From Candidatus Raymondbacteria bacterium RIFOXYA2_FULL_49_16 (GTDB taxonomy: Bacteria; Fibrobacterota; OXYB2-FULL-49-7; XYB2-FULL-49-35), in the NCBI GenBank assembly GCA_001789205.1, contig MFYT01000006.1:11893-75892 (forward strand): a stretch of 64,000 bases of DNA, written 5' to 3'. Under the pieces are notes generated by a model. The model was not told the origin of the DNA and did no database searches. It saw only the letters and a program-made list of their open reading frames with translations. Below, piece after piece: positions 32,893-41,488 of the stretch; position 1 is the stretch's first letter, and the number at the start of each line of letters is the position of its first letter. The position numbers and the translations under genes are program-made.

Positions 32893-33376
32893 CGGGAAGG
32901 CCCTCCGATTTCCATGCCGGGAATCCATCGATAAAGACTTTTACGTGTACATATCCCGCGTTTTCAAGGTTTTCGGCAAGTTCGTGGCTATCGGGACATT
33001 CGCGGCCGCTGCAATAGGCCACAATGAGCGTTGAATCGGGGTATGCCTGCCTGAATGGGCCGAACACGCTGAAAAAATTGTCTACCGGCAGCGAGATTGC
33101 CCCGCGAATGTGGCCCGCTGCATAGTCTTCGGCAGCGCGTGCATCGACAAAAAGAACGCCTTCGTTAAAATACTCCTGCGCCTTGGGCAAGTCTATCTCC
33201 CTCGCCTGGTTGATAAAATCGTGCTTGGCCTTTGCCGATATAACGCCTTTTGCCGTGTCCCACTGGCCAACCAGGGCGATGCCGCGAGGGGAAAGCGCAT
33301 TGACGATAAAGGCCAACGCTATGGCGATAAGGGCAATGACAATGCATCCTTTACTGGTATTGATTATTGCTGCCAT
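32882..33376 (-). CDS. Membrane-anchored rhodanese-like protein
   Basis: The 164-residue protein has an N-terminal membrane helix (IVIALIAIALAFIVNAL) and a rhodanese domain at about residues 55-160: VLFVDARAAEDYAAGHIRGAISLP, key part DARAAEDYAAGHIRGA, and the active-site cysteine in VAYCSGRECPDS. Rhodaneses move sulfane sulfur or act as phosphatase-like switches; with a membrane anchor it probably acts at the outer face of the inner membrane. It overlaps the DUF1573 gene by 13 nt and the DoxX gene by 11 nt. Confidence 0.88.
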   Translation of the reverse strand: MAAIINTSKGCIVIALIAIALAFIVNALSPRGIALVGQWDTAKGVISAKAKHDFINQAREIDLPKAQEYFNEGVLFVDARAAEDYAAGHIRGAISLPVDNFFSVFGPFRQAYPDSTLIVAYCSGRECPDSHELAENLENAGYVHVKVFIDGFPAWKSEGLPVEN

Positions 33377-34080
33377 TTTTTTATCGAGGCCCCTATGCGT
33401 TTGGTGAATTTTCTGCCATCGGCGAACGAAACCGAAAGATCCACATGGCCATATCTGGTTGAATCGACTGGAGCGGTTATTTTTGGTTCTATGGAAAAAT
33501 CGAAGGTCTGATTAGCCTGAAGCGTGAGGCCTGTAACGGGAAAGCGTTTGCTGAACACCAGTTCCTTCAAGTCCGTGACCACGTTAATCTCTGTCAGCGG
33601 AGACTGGTGGTCATTGGTCACGGTAAATGCGATCTCTTTTTCCTGAGTGGTTTTCCCGTCCTTTTCACATGAAAACTTGATATAGGTTGGATTATACGAC
33701 CAGACGCGTTTGATATCAGCCGTGAACGCGACCACTGCATAGGGCTTTTGCGGATCGTTTGAATAGACCGTGACGGTCTTGTGCACATTGCCGAAGAATT
33801 TTTCTGAATCAAAGGTGATTTTCAGCGCGCCTTTTTCACCGGGAGCCAGCTGTTTCTTTGCCATCTCGGGAGCGGTACAGCCGCACGAGCGGTCGATTTT
33901 GCCGATTACCAGGTCAGCGTCGCCCGTGTTTGTTATCTCACAGGAATACGAGACAATGTCGCCTTGGATGAGCGTGCCCATGGAAAAGGAGTCGGGAGCA
34001 ACAACAATGCGTGGAGCAGCGGTAACTGTGCAGGCAAGAATAATGGGTAAAATAATAGCCGACAGGCGCCTAAGAGTCAT
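33364..34080 (-). CDS. DUF1573 exported protein
   Basis: The 238-residue protein has a signal peptide (AIILPIILACTVTAA) and the DUF1573 immunoglobulin-like fold: FSMGTLIQGDIVSYSCEITNTGDADLVIGK, key part NTGDADL, and the hallmark SCGCTAPE, where the cysteines may form a disulfide or bind metal. A second Ig-like half follows. Proteins of this family are periplasmic, with unknown roles. Its operon with rhodanese and DoxX/MauE genes suggests work in sulfur or disulfide handling. Confidence 0.88.
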   Translation of the reverse strand: MTLRRLSAIILPIILACTVTAAPRIVVAPDSFSMGTLIQGDIVSYSCEITNTGDADLVIGKIDRSCGCTAPEMAKKQLAPGEKGALKITFDSEKFFGNVHKTVTVYSNDPQKPYAVVAFTADIKRVWSYNPTYIKFSCEKDGKTTQEKEIAFTVTNDHQSPLTEINVVTDLKELVFSKRFPVTGLTLQANQTFDFSIEPKITAPVDSTRYGHVDLSVSFADGRKFTKRIGASIKKWQQ

Positions 34081-34112
34081 GGGAGAAAAGTATTAAATTC
34101 GGCGGGCTGATA

Positions 34113-37100
34113 TCAATTTTTCTCTGCTGGTTTTTTGTCGGCTGTGTCTTGTTTGTTAAAACTTTGCACGTTGAACGAGAAGATATTGATTTTGGACATG
34201 ATATTGGGCGGATAGAGGTTGCCGTCGTTTTCGAGTGAAATGACCGGATATTTGCGTTCGTGCGCCCACGGACCATAGATGGACTCGATTAAGCGGCCGG
34301 GCAGACAGGCAAAGGGTGCGATAATGACAATGCCTGAATATCCCTGTTCCATGGCTTCGGCAGCTACCGAAGGCGAAAGCGTTGCCTCGGTGGCAAAATC
34401 CGTAGAAGTGAATTCGTCGGCGCGCGCCATTATTTTCATCATATTAGAAGGCGCGGCCGGGAAAATGCCCGAGGCCTGGAAGGCATGTTCAATTTTATGC
34501 TGGACTTTGTGCTTCCACCAGAATTCTACACGCAACAGCGCCCGCTTGAGCAGGTAGCGGGTGACAATTTTGTTCCACAAAGGTTTTTTTCTGTACGCCA
34601 GCTTCAGTTCGTATTCGCGCATGAAATCGAGATAGTGTATCCACTCGGAAAGGCCCGAGATGCGCGCCATGATACCCCATTCGGTAAGGGTGTCGATGAG
34701 CGATTGCACTGAAAAGTCATCGCGCCGCACGTAGATTTCGCCCACTACCAGGACTTTTTTAACCGTGGTAAGATCGCGCGCCAGAGGCAGAGTACGCAGT
34801 TTTAGGGACATTTCATGGATGACCTTGGGCAAATCGCGTGACAGATTGCCGCTGGCAAAGACCTCGATCATTTTTTTCCAGTATTCATCGGCAATGGCAA
34901 AGCCGTCCTCGGGATTTTTCAAACAGACACGCATGCCGCTCTTGAGGTCTTTCATGGCATCGCCCGCGCACACCGCATGCCAGGCCATGAGCGTGAAGCC
35001 GCGTCCAAGTTCGGAGTACGAATTGTCAGAATTAAGTTTGAGCAGCGCGATGTTGGGAAATCCTTTTTCGCGTAAAATTCGGTCGAAAAAGACCGCGTAT
35101 TGGCCCGTGCGGCAGGGACCGGTGGTAATAGGCATAAAGAGCACGTAGATTTTTTCAGGGTCTATAGTAAACTCGTTGAAATAGCGGATAAAGGCGCCTA
35201 AAACCAAAAGCGCGGGAACGCACTCCTTTCCGCTGGCAACATTGCGCGCAAGCTGGAGCGAGGTGCGGTCGGGCACGGGCAGGGGCACGGCATTGACCCC
35301 GCACCTGTTGGCGATGGTGGCAATGGCTTCGGTGGATTCGCTGCCCATGGAGGGCAGGAGCAGGACCACGCGTTTGTCGAGCAGGTCGATTTTTTTGCCG
35401 GTCTGCAAATCTTCAATCTTGATGTTTTTATCGGCGATTTTAATGTCGTACCGACGATCGAACACGGTACCGGGTTTGAACATGGCGCTGCGCGCGTACC
35501 CGTCGATAATGTCGAGAAAAGCCTCGATGCGTGTATCGACACCCGCATCGGCAGTGTGCGAATCGAGTTCGAGCACCAGGAAGGGCTTGGTGCCGTTTAT
35601 CCAGCGCATGTAGTGGAGGATAAAGGAGTCGGGCGCGCAGGAAAAATTGGATAGATAGCACTGGTAGAGGCTCTTGTATTTGGCGATGTTTTCCGCGGCC
35701 CGCATGTTTTGCTGTCCATAGTACCAGTACATGTTTTCGTAGATATCCGCGTTTTCGAGCGGAACAAAATCAAAGGGAATGACCGTGAAACCGCGCGAGG
35801 TAAATTTGCGCGGGATACCCATGTTGGTGTAGTGGGTAAAGGCGTTGTAGGGTCTTCCGAAAACCACTATGGCGCGCCGGCCTTCGGCCTCGTACCGTTC
35901 CATGGCGCTTTTTCCGATCTCATTGGCTTTTTTAAGGTATTTGAGGTACGCGACCACTCCTTTGCGGAATGCGTGGCGGCCTTCTTTTGCTGAAAAGCCC
36001 AGTTTTTGCGCGGTTTCGATAAAAGGTTTACCGCCTTTGTCAAAGCCGTGAGCGAAGTCGATGACCGGTCGCAGAATTTTTTCATCAGGGATCTGGAATG
36101 CGGTGCGGATATAGTAGGGGAAACCCTGCACAATAGGGCACAAGCAGGCGTGGGCATCGTCCTGCATGGTTTCCATGAACTTGAAATGCGGCAGGAAATA
36201 GTAGTCCACATTTTTTTTATAGAGCTCTTCGGTCATGGCGTGCGCGATTTCACCCGGATAGCAGAAGGGCGCGTTCATTTTATCCAGGCCATCTTTGTCC
36301 GGTGTCTCGGACAGAATGGTTTTTACGCCAAGTTCCGCAAAGAAGGTGGCGTAGAGCGGCCACAGGTTGTAGACTGAGAAGGCCTGGGGAATGCCGACAA
36401 CGAGATCTTTTTTCGGTACGACCTTTGAGAGATCGGGAGCGAATTCGGAAAAGAGCATGGTGTGGCGTACGGCAATGAGATCTTCAACCTTTGCCTCATC
36501 GACCTGTACTTTTTTGCGGCTGTTGGCGTATTTGTTGCACCTGCCGCCGAAAAAGTAGCGTGAATCAGCCACGCGGAGCTTGCGGATGGGGCAGTAGTTG
36601 TCGCACGATTTACAGACGAATTCGCCCTCATATACAATTTCGGCAGCGAGAATGGCGTTGAACGAGAAATCACCGGCATCGAGCAGGCCGTCGGCGTGTT
36701 TCTGCTTGGCGAGTATGCCCACGCCAAAGCAGCCCATGAGTTCGGGGTCGGGCGGCACCACAATGGGCTTGTTTACCAGTGCGGCAAAGGCCAGGGGGAT
36801 GCCGCTATTTTTTGCCACGCCGCCCTGCAGCACAACGCGATTGCCGATGGAACGATTGCCTACAACGCGGTTGAGGTAATTATGTACAATGGAGTAAACA
36901 AGGCCGGCCACGATGTTTTCGCGGCTTGCGCCTTCCTGGATGGCCTTGCGTATGTCGGAATTGATGAAGGCCGAGCAATGCTCGCCGAAACGGAGCGGCG
37001 CCTCGGCCTTTTCGGCAATGGGACCAATCTCGGCTGCCTGGTGTATATTGAGATCTCCGTGGGCTGATTCCTCGAGAAACGAGCCAGTACCCGCGGAACA

Positions 37101-38381
37101 CGCCTCGTTCATTGCATAGTCGACCGGCACATTGTTTTTCAGATATACGTATTTGGCGTCCTGGCCGCCGATTTCAAAAATGGTATCAATTGATTTGTCA
37201 AAATAGGTGGTTCCCACTGTGTGTGCGATGATTTCGTTGTACACGCCCTGGGTTTGCATGAAGACGCCCAGGATCTCGCGGGACGAACCGGTGGTTGCCG
37301 CAAGCGTGATATGGATGGGACTGTCGCCGATTTTTGCGAACACCTGCGCTTTGACCTCTTCAATGCATTTTTTTAGCGCCTTGACTGGATCGCCATGGGT
37401 GCGGCCATAGTGTGAGGCCACAATGAGCTCACGTTCCTTGTCGATGAGCGCGACCTTGGTGGTGGTGGAGCCGCCGTCGATACCTAAAATGTATTCGCGA
37501 CCCGCCTCGACCTCGCCGTGACGCGGGGCCATATAGGTAACCTTGTCGTGGAAGGGGGTGAGTGACGGCATGCGCTCGAACGATACTTTTTCGTGGACAA
37601 AGACTTCGTCAAACGGGGGCAGGGGCGTGCCGTCGCGGCCCGCGATGATTGCCGCGCCATAGGCCTCAAAGTAAGGCGCGCTTTCGGGAATAATGAATTC
37701 GACCCGGGGCATGCCTTCGCGCAAAAATTTTATCAGGTGGCTGTTTTGGGTAAGGCCGCCGGTGAGCAGTACAAAGCCGCTCTGGATTTTGGCTTTTTTC
37801 AGGAATTCCATGACCTTGACAGCCATGACATTGGAGAGCGAGAGCACAATGTCGCCCTTGGCCGCCTCGCCTTTGTTGAGCTTGTGGGTGCAGTCGCTTT
37901 TCATAAAGACCGAGCAGCGCGAAGATAGTTTGTGCACCTGTGCTCCCTCGGCAAGGCGTATGCCTTCGGGGATATCGAGGTCCATGCGTTTGAGCTGCTG
38001 TTTGAAAAACTCGCCCGTGCCCGAGGCGCACTTGTTTCCGGAAAAGGAGTTGATGACGCGGCCGTCAGCATCGATGACATAGACCACGAGGTCTTCACCG
38101 CCCAGGGCGACTACGGCGCGGCAGGCAAGATTGTCGCGCACAAGCACTTCCTGGATGGCCATTGCCTCAATGACGCCGTGGGCTGCGACCTGCTTGCGTC
38201 CCTCGTTGCCTGTGACCACGGTGGTTATATCTGGCTGTACGCCCAAATCCTTGAGCATGGTCACCAGGGTGGTACGTACGTCGCCGTCGTGCGCCCTGAC
38301 GCTATTGGCAACCATGGCCTGGTCTTCGAGGACCACGATTTTAACACTCGACGCGCCGATATTAATGCCGCATGTTTTCAT
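34113..38381 (-). CDS. 2-hydroxyacyl-CoA dehydratase activase, double BadF/HgdC-type with DUF2229 and HgdB-like parts
   Basis: The 1422-residue protein joins two ASKHA ATPase domains (residues about 1-280 with GINIGASSVKIVVLED, and about 295-565 with LGIDGGSTTTKVALID and FEIGGQDAKYV). Each keeps the paired cysteines that hold the bridging 4Fe-4S cluster (GNKCASGTGEF with SRCSVF; NEACSAGTGSF with EHCSAF). Then come a cysteine cluster (FVCKSCDNYCPIR), a DUF2229 region (VVGIPQAFSVYNLWPL, FCYPGEIAHA) and an HgdB-like C-terminal half. Enzymes of this kind use ATP to drive electrons onto radical dehydratases or reductases. No matching dehydratase subunits or acyl-CoA pathway genes lie nearby, so its partner is unknown. 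It forms a single-gene unit on the minus strand. Confidence 0.92.
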   Translation of the reverse strand: MKTCGINIGASSVKIVVLEDQAMVANSVRAHDGDVRTTLVTMLKDLGVQPDITTVVTGNEGRKQVAAHGVIEAMAIQEVLVRDNLACRAVVALGGEDLVVYVIDADGRVINSFSGNKCASGTGEFFKQQLKRMDLDIPEGIRLAEGAQVHKLSSRCSVFMKSDCTHKLNKGEAAKGDIVLSLSNVMAVKVMEFLKKAKIQSGFVLLTGGLTQNSHLIKFLREGMPRVEFIIPESAPYFEAYGAAIIAGRDGTPLPPFDEVFVHEKVSFERMPSLTPFHDKVTYMAPRHGEVEAGREYILGIDGGSTTTKVALIDKERELIVASHYGRTHGDPVKALKKCIEEVKAQVFAKIGDSPIHITLAATTGSSREILGVFMQTQGVYNEIIAHTVGTTYFDKSIDTIFEIGGQDAKYVYLKNNVPVDYAMNEACSAGTGSFLEESAHGDLNIHQAAEIGPIAEKAEAPLRFGEHCSAFINSDIRKAIQEGASRENIVAGLVYSIVHNYLNRVVGNRSIGNRVVLQGGVAKNSGIPLAFAALVNKPIVVPPDPELMGCFGVGILAKQKHADGLLDAGDFSFNAILAAEIVYEGEFVCKSCDNYCPIRKLRVADSRYFFGGRCNKYANSRKKVQVDEAKVEDLIAVRHTMLFSEFAPDLSKVVPKKDLVVGIPQAFSVYNLWPLYATFFAELGVKTILSETPDKDGLDKMNAPFCYPGEIAHAMTEELYKKNVDYYFLPHFKFMETMQDDAHACLCPIVQGFPYYIRTAFQIPDEKILRPVIDFAHGFDKGGKPFIETAQKLGFSAKEGRHAFRKGVVAYLKYLKKANEIGKSAMERYEAEGRRAIVVFGRPYNAFTHYTNMGIPRKFTSRGFTVIPFDFVPLENADIYENMYWYYGQQNMRAAENIAKYKSLYQCYLSNFSCAPDSFILHYMRWINGTKPFLVLELDSHTADAGVDTRIEAFLDIIDGYARSAMFKPGTVFDRRYDIKIADKNIKIEDLQTGKKIDLLDKRVVLLLPSMGSESTEAIATIANRCGVNAVPLPVPDRTSLQLARNVASGKECVPALLVLGAFIRYFNEFTIDPEKIYVLFMPITTGPCRTGQYAVFFDRILREKGFPNIALLKLNSDNSYSELGRGFTLMAWHAVCAGDAMKDLKSGMRVCLKNPEDGFAIADEYWKKMIEVFASGNLSRDLPKVIHEMSLKLRTLPLARDLTTVKKVLVVGEIYVRRDDFSVQSLIDTLTEWGIMARISGLSEWIHYLDFMREYELKLAYRKKPLWNKIVTRYLLKRALLRVEFWWKHKVQHKIEHAFQASGIFPAAPSNMMKIMARADEFTSTDFATEATLSPSVAAEAMEQGYSGIVIIAPFACLPGRLIESIYGPWAHERKYPVISLENDGNLYPPNIMSKINIFSFNVQSFNKQDTADKKPAEKN

Positions 38382-38557
38382 AATATATCACCGGGAGCGG
38401 GTATCAGTAAAAGGATGTAAAAAATAATAAATACACGGGTATAGGACAATGCAAATCACCCTTATGGGTAAATGGCAGGAGGCGGCGAAGTGTCCGCAAG
38501 TGACGGTTTCAGGCTCACACAAAGCCCCATTTAAAAACAGTCTCTGAAAACCCCTTT

Positions 38558-38576
38558 GTATTTCGTCCTTTTTTTT
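38558..38576 (+). repeat. Left copy of an 18-bp direct repeat flanking the ATPase remnant
   Basis: GTATTTCGTCCTTTTTTT is identical to 39626-39643. Beyond the T run both continue with a related CACCATT stretch. Confidence 0.85.
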
Positions 38577-38580
38577 GGCT

Positions 38581-38641
38581 CCACCATTTTTTTTGGACCC
38601 GCCTCGCCGAGCGCGAGGCGGGCGAGTAAAAGAAATGGTGG
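38581..38641. repeat. Nested palindrome
   Basis: An inner 10-bp perfect stem (38598-38607 with 38613-38622, GC-rich, 5-nt loop) is enclosed by an outer 9-bp perfect stem (CCACCATTT at 38581-38589 with AAATGGTGG at 38633-38641). It lacks a T run after the inner stem. Confidence 0.85.
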
Positions 38642-38701
38642 AAATCCCGGTATTGGCAGCTTCCCGGTGATCAGCTTTTAATCTTACAATAGCATTACTC
38701 A

Positions 38702-39599
38702 GTGAAGGCTGCCTGGGATGAAAAGGCCAGAAAAGAAATCCCTGTGGTAATCTTGGCGCTGGGGTCTTCCTCTTTTTTTATCCAGAAAGGCCTGTCAGAG
38801 AGCCTCTCCGGCCGTTTTCTGCTGTATCGCTTTCCTCATTGGAGCTTTCCGGAAATGAAGGCCCTGTACGGGTGGGATGTGGATAAATGGATCTTTTATG
38901 GCGGGTATCCCGGCACCGGAACACTCGTCGATACACCCGGCACCTGGCAAAACTATGTCACGGATTCCCTCATTGAAACCGTGCTCGCAAAGGATGTGCT
39001 GCAAATGCAGAGCGTGGCAAAGCCCGCGTTACTGAGGCACCTCTTTGCGCTATCCGCGGCGCATCCGGCGCAGATATTTTCCTATAATAAAATGTTTGGC
39101 CAGCTTCAGGATGCGGGCAACACTACCACCCTGTCCCATTATCTCAAGCTCTTGGAATCAGCTTATCTCATCATGCGGACTGGAAATGTTCCGGCAGGGT
39201 CAGAGGGTCAAAAGAGGCAGCAGCCCCAAGATTATCTTATGGAACAATGCCCTTGTCACGGCGCTCCATTTAAAATCTTTTGCGGAAACACGGAAAGATC
39301 ACGAATGGTGGGGGTGTCTTGTGGAAAACGCGGTCGGTGGTCACCTGCTCAATCACCTCCATGAGACAGCAGGTGAGTTGTATTACTGGCGGCAGAGAGA
39401 CTTTGAAGTGGATTTTGTGCTGAAAACCGCTGAAAAAACAGTGGCCATTGAAGTCAAATCTTCCCGGCCAAGGGTGTCAAAAGGTCTTGAGGCGTTTTTA
39501 AAGAGGTATCCAAAGGCCGTGCCGGTCATTATCGGACCGGGTGGCATAGCTCTTGAAGAGTTTTTCACCATGTCTTTAGACAAACTGCCAGGATTGTAA
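38702..39599 (+). pseudogene. AAA ATPase with DUF4143 domain, truncated and frameshifted
   Basis: The first frame reads AWDEKARKEIPVVILALGSSSFFIQKGLSESLSGRF, recognisable by ALGSSSFFIQKGLSESL, and then GGYPGTGTLVDTPG, LAKDVLQMQSVAKPALLRHLF and LSHYLKLLESAYLI. At about 39173 the match jumps to another frame: GSSPKIILWNNALVTAL, ENAVGGHLLNHL, YYWRQRDFEVDFVL and EVKSSRPR, which is the DUF4143 nuclease-like end. Intact relatives are about 390 residues with a Walker A loop near the start; here the first third, including the P-loop, is missing. It is therefore a dead copy of a mobile-type ATPase. Confidence 0.85.
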
Positions 39600-39625
39600 C
39601 GGTTGTTGTTTATAATTATTGTCGC

Positions 39626-39643
39626 GTATTTCGTCCTTTTTTT
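39626..39643 (+). repeat. Right copy of the 18-bp direct repeat
   Basis: Identical to 38558-38575, lying 27 nt after the ATPase remnant and just before the mini-sigma promoter. Confidence 0.85.
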
Positions 39644-39662
39644 ACTTCACCATTACATTCGT

Positions 39663-39694
39663 GTGACACTTAGAAATTTGGTTTTCGTTATATT
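39663..39694 (+). promoter_or_regulatory. Probable promoter of the mini-sigma gene
   Basis: GTGACA (39663-39668) and TATATT (39689-39694) are 20 nt apart, exactly as upstream of the full sigma factor gene (1877-1846), and the sequence between and after them is partly alike. Confidence 0.5.
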
Positions 39695-39727
39695 TATAAC
39701 ACACAAGACAATGTATCGGAGGACAGA

Positions 39728-39982
39728 ATGTATTACAAAAAACCTGCTGTGAAGAATGAAGAAAAACATGTCAATATTGAAGAAATGATCGGTACACTCA
39801 CCAGTCCGGAAAAACTGGTCATCAGTTCCTATTTCGGGCTCAACGAAAAAGAAGCGTTGACCCTTGAGCAAGTCGAGAAAAAGCTGAATATTTCAGAGGA
39901 ACGGGTCAGGCAGCTCAAAAACAATGCTTTGGATAAAATGAAACATGCCTTCCAAACAGTACAAATAGCGTATTGCACATAG
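39728..39982 (+). CDS. Region-4-only sigma-like protein (mini-sigma), 84 aa
   Basis: The protein starts MYYKK like the full sigma factor at 963-1811, then goes straight to sigma region 4: IEEMIGTLTSPEKLVISSYFGL and LEQVEKKLNISEERVRQLKNNAL, ending FQTVQIAYC as the parent ends FPTVQMAHC. Over the last 67 residues I count 35 identities with the parent. Regions 1.2 to 3 are missing, so it cannot open a promoter alone; region 4 could still touch the RNA polymerase beta flap and -35 elements. GGAGG lies before the ATG. Promoter block, 3' flank and terminator also resemble those of the parent, so it is a duplicated, internally deleted copy. The frame is intact despite divergence, which suggests that it is used. 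Confidence 0.85.
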   Translation: MYYKKPAVKNEEKHVNIEEMIGTLTSPEKLVISSYFGLNEKEALTLEQVEKKLNISEERVRQLKNNALDKMKHAFQTVQIAYCT

Positions 39983-40028
39983 CACTATGTGTTAATATAA
40001 ATCCCCCTTCTCTTTTGTGGTTGGTAAC

Positions 40029-40060
40029 GGGGCGCCCCCCCTTGGCGCCCCTTACTTTTT
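40029..40060 (+). terminator. Intrinsic terminator of the mini-sigma gene
   Basis: An 8-bp GC stem (40029-40036 with 40044-40051) is followed by TTACTTTTT. The block just before it (about 40003-40027) is nearly the same as the block before the sigma factor terminator. Confidence 0.85.
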
Positions 40061-40154
40061 GTGTTCTTGACCTTCCCTCCTGCGGAATGACATTTTAGAA
40101 ACAGACAAATGAAATTTTCTGTGGCAAACAAGAGCATCAAAAAAGGAGACAACA

Positions 40155-40298
40155 ATGGGTAAATTTTTGATCGTGGTTTCGCTCTTTATGTTCGGCTGTG
40201 CTTCTCAAAAAGCGACCAAAAGCAATGCTGATCTGTCAGAGGAAAAGGCCAAGGCGGGTTTTGAAGAGATGCAGAAGGAATTGGACAAAAATAAGTGA
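40155..40298 (+). CDS. Small lipoprotein, 47 aa
   Basis: The frame starts at an ATG with AAGGAG at good spacing and codes for a short lipoprotein signal (KFLIVVSLFMFGCASQKA, cysteine at residue 15) and a charged helical tail (LSEEKAKAGFEEMQKELDK). It resembles many short unassigned lipoproteins of Gram-negative bacteria. It is too short to classify and stands between the mini-sigma gene and the convergent macro-domain gene. Confidence 0.72.
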   Translation: MGKFLIVVSLFMFGCASQKATKSNADLSEEKAKAGFEEMQKELDKNK

Positions 40299-40320
40299 TA
40301 CGAGGTATCTGGCGCCTTTT

Positions 40321-40830
40321 TCAGGCAAGCGCCCGCTGATATTCTGCTAGATCCCGTTCTGAGAAGCAGCAAAAGATCACCTGCATGGGATTGACAAGGG
40401 TTTCAAGCGTGGTGCGTACCGTGGCAACAGCCACCTGGGCCGCCTTCTCAATTGGATAGCCATAGACACCGGTGCTTATCGCCGGAAACGCGATCTCCCT
40501 GATTCCATGCTGTTGTGCAATCTCTAAAGATTTTCTGTAACAACTTCCCAGCAGCCCTTTCTCGCCCCGTGCGCCTCCATGCCACACAGGACCCACGGTA
40601 TGGATCACGAAACGGACAGGCAGTTTGTAGCCCTTGGTGATTTTTGCGTCTCCGGTCGCGCATCCGCCCAGCGTACGGCACTCTGCCAGCAGTTCCGGGC
40701 CTGCCATCCGGTGAATGGCGCCGTCAACACCGCCGCCTCCCAGAAGCGTGGTGTTTGCGGCATTGACAATGGCATCGATTCTTAGGGTCGTTATATCAGC
40801 GCGCATGGCTTTCATGGAAGGTTTTACCAT
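40321..40830 (-). CDS. Macro-domain protein, O-acetyl-ADP-ribose deacetylase type
   Basis: The 169-residue protein is a single macro domain of the YmdB/MacroD kind, which hydrolyses O-acetyl-ADP-ribose or removes ADP-ribose from acidic residues. Seen motifs are [31 protein letters not shown], key part [20 protein letters not shown] at residues about 20-40, and [13 protein letters not shown], which binds the second phosphate. AGGAG lies 7 nt before the ATG at 40830. It is a lone gene. Confidence 0.92.
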   Translation of the reverse strand: MVKPSMKAMRADITTLRIDAIVNAANTTLLGGGGVDGAIHRMAGPELLAECRTLGGCATGDAKITKGYKLPVRFVIHTVGPVWHGGARGEKGLLGSCYRKSLEIAQQHGIREIAFPAISTGVYGYPIEKAAQVAVATVRTTLETLVNPMQVIFCCFSERDLAEYQRALA

Positions 40831-40999
40831 AGTGTTTCTCCTATGGAATATTTCTTGGATAATATAAATAATTGTTTACCAATTAAACCCTAAATACAGC
40901 GCGCCGATCCCCGAGGAGGCCCCTTGTTTCAGGTATTAGGCCGTATCGAGGGGCGGCGCACCACTACTTCCTGACGCGACCTGCATTTAATTATCTTTC

Positions 41000-41485
41000 A
41001 TGCGTATGCGTAACCTACTTATTGTCCTTTGCTGTGTGGCGTTTTCAGGGTGCATCAGGTACAGTTTTACCGGATCAACCCTGCCGTCGCACATCAAGAC
41101 CGTGTCCATCCCGCTTGTCGAAAACACCACGGCCGAAATCGGGATAGAGGAGAAGCTCCGCGACCAAGTGTACAACGCTTATACGGGGTTGAACGTGCTT
41201 TCCGTGGTGCAGGACAACGGCGACGCTGACCTGCGCATACGCGTCATCGTGTACGCCAATGTACCAGACGAATACGACGCTTCGGGAAACGTGAAGACCT
41301 ACAAGGTCACCATCACTGCCCAGGTGGCTTTTGTCGATACAAAAGAGAACAAGGCAATTTTTGAAGATACAATTACCGGCTCAGGCATCTACGACCACCG
41401 GACCGAAAACGTGGACACTGGCATTGGGATCGCCCTGGGCATGCTCAAGGAATCAATCATCAATAACACGGTATCAGGATGGTGA
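41000..41485 (+). CDS. lptE: LptE-like LPS-assembly lipoprotein
   Basis: LptE is the outer-membrane lipoprotein that plugs the LptD barrel during LPS insertion. The 161-residue protein has a lipoprotein signal (LLIVLCCVAFSGCIRYSF) and the LptE pattern IKTVSIPLVENTTAEIGIEEKLRD, key part VSIPLVENTT, followed by DADLRIRVIVYA and TYKVTITAQVAFVD. It is divergent from the macro-domain gene and 3 nt upstream of dapF, so an operon is likely. No strong ribosome binding site is visible; MRN at 41006 is an alternative start. Confidence 0.82.
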   Translation: MRMRNLLIVLCCVAFSGCIRYSFTGSTLPSHIKTVSIPLVENTTAEIGIEEKLRDQVYNAYTGLNVLSVVQDNGDADLRIRVIVYANVPDEYDASGNVKTYKVTITAQVAFVDTKENKAIFEDTITGSGIYDHRTENVDTGIGIALGMLKESIINNTVSGW

Positions 41486-41488
41486 CGT

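Larger units (their letters stand above)
38382..38701. other. Intergenic stretch with a nested palindrome and an 18-bp repeat
   Basis: This 320-nt gap holds no gene I can support. It contains the leader of the activase gene at its left end, one copy of an 18-bp direct repeat (38558-38575, with one further T) and a nested palindrome (38581-38641). The upstream third of the ATPase gene that should lie at the right end has been lost. Confidence 0.7.

Noticed and set aside
40895-40965. Possible long GC-rich hairpin between the macro-domain gene and lptE
   Set aside because: The complementary parts are interrupted by several mismatches and there is no T run on either strand; I could not fold it into a convincing terminator or RNA.
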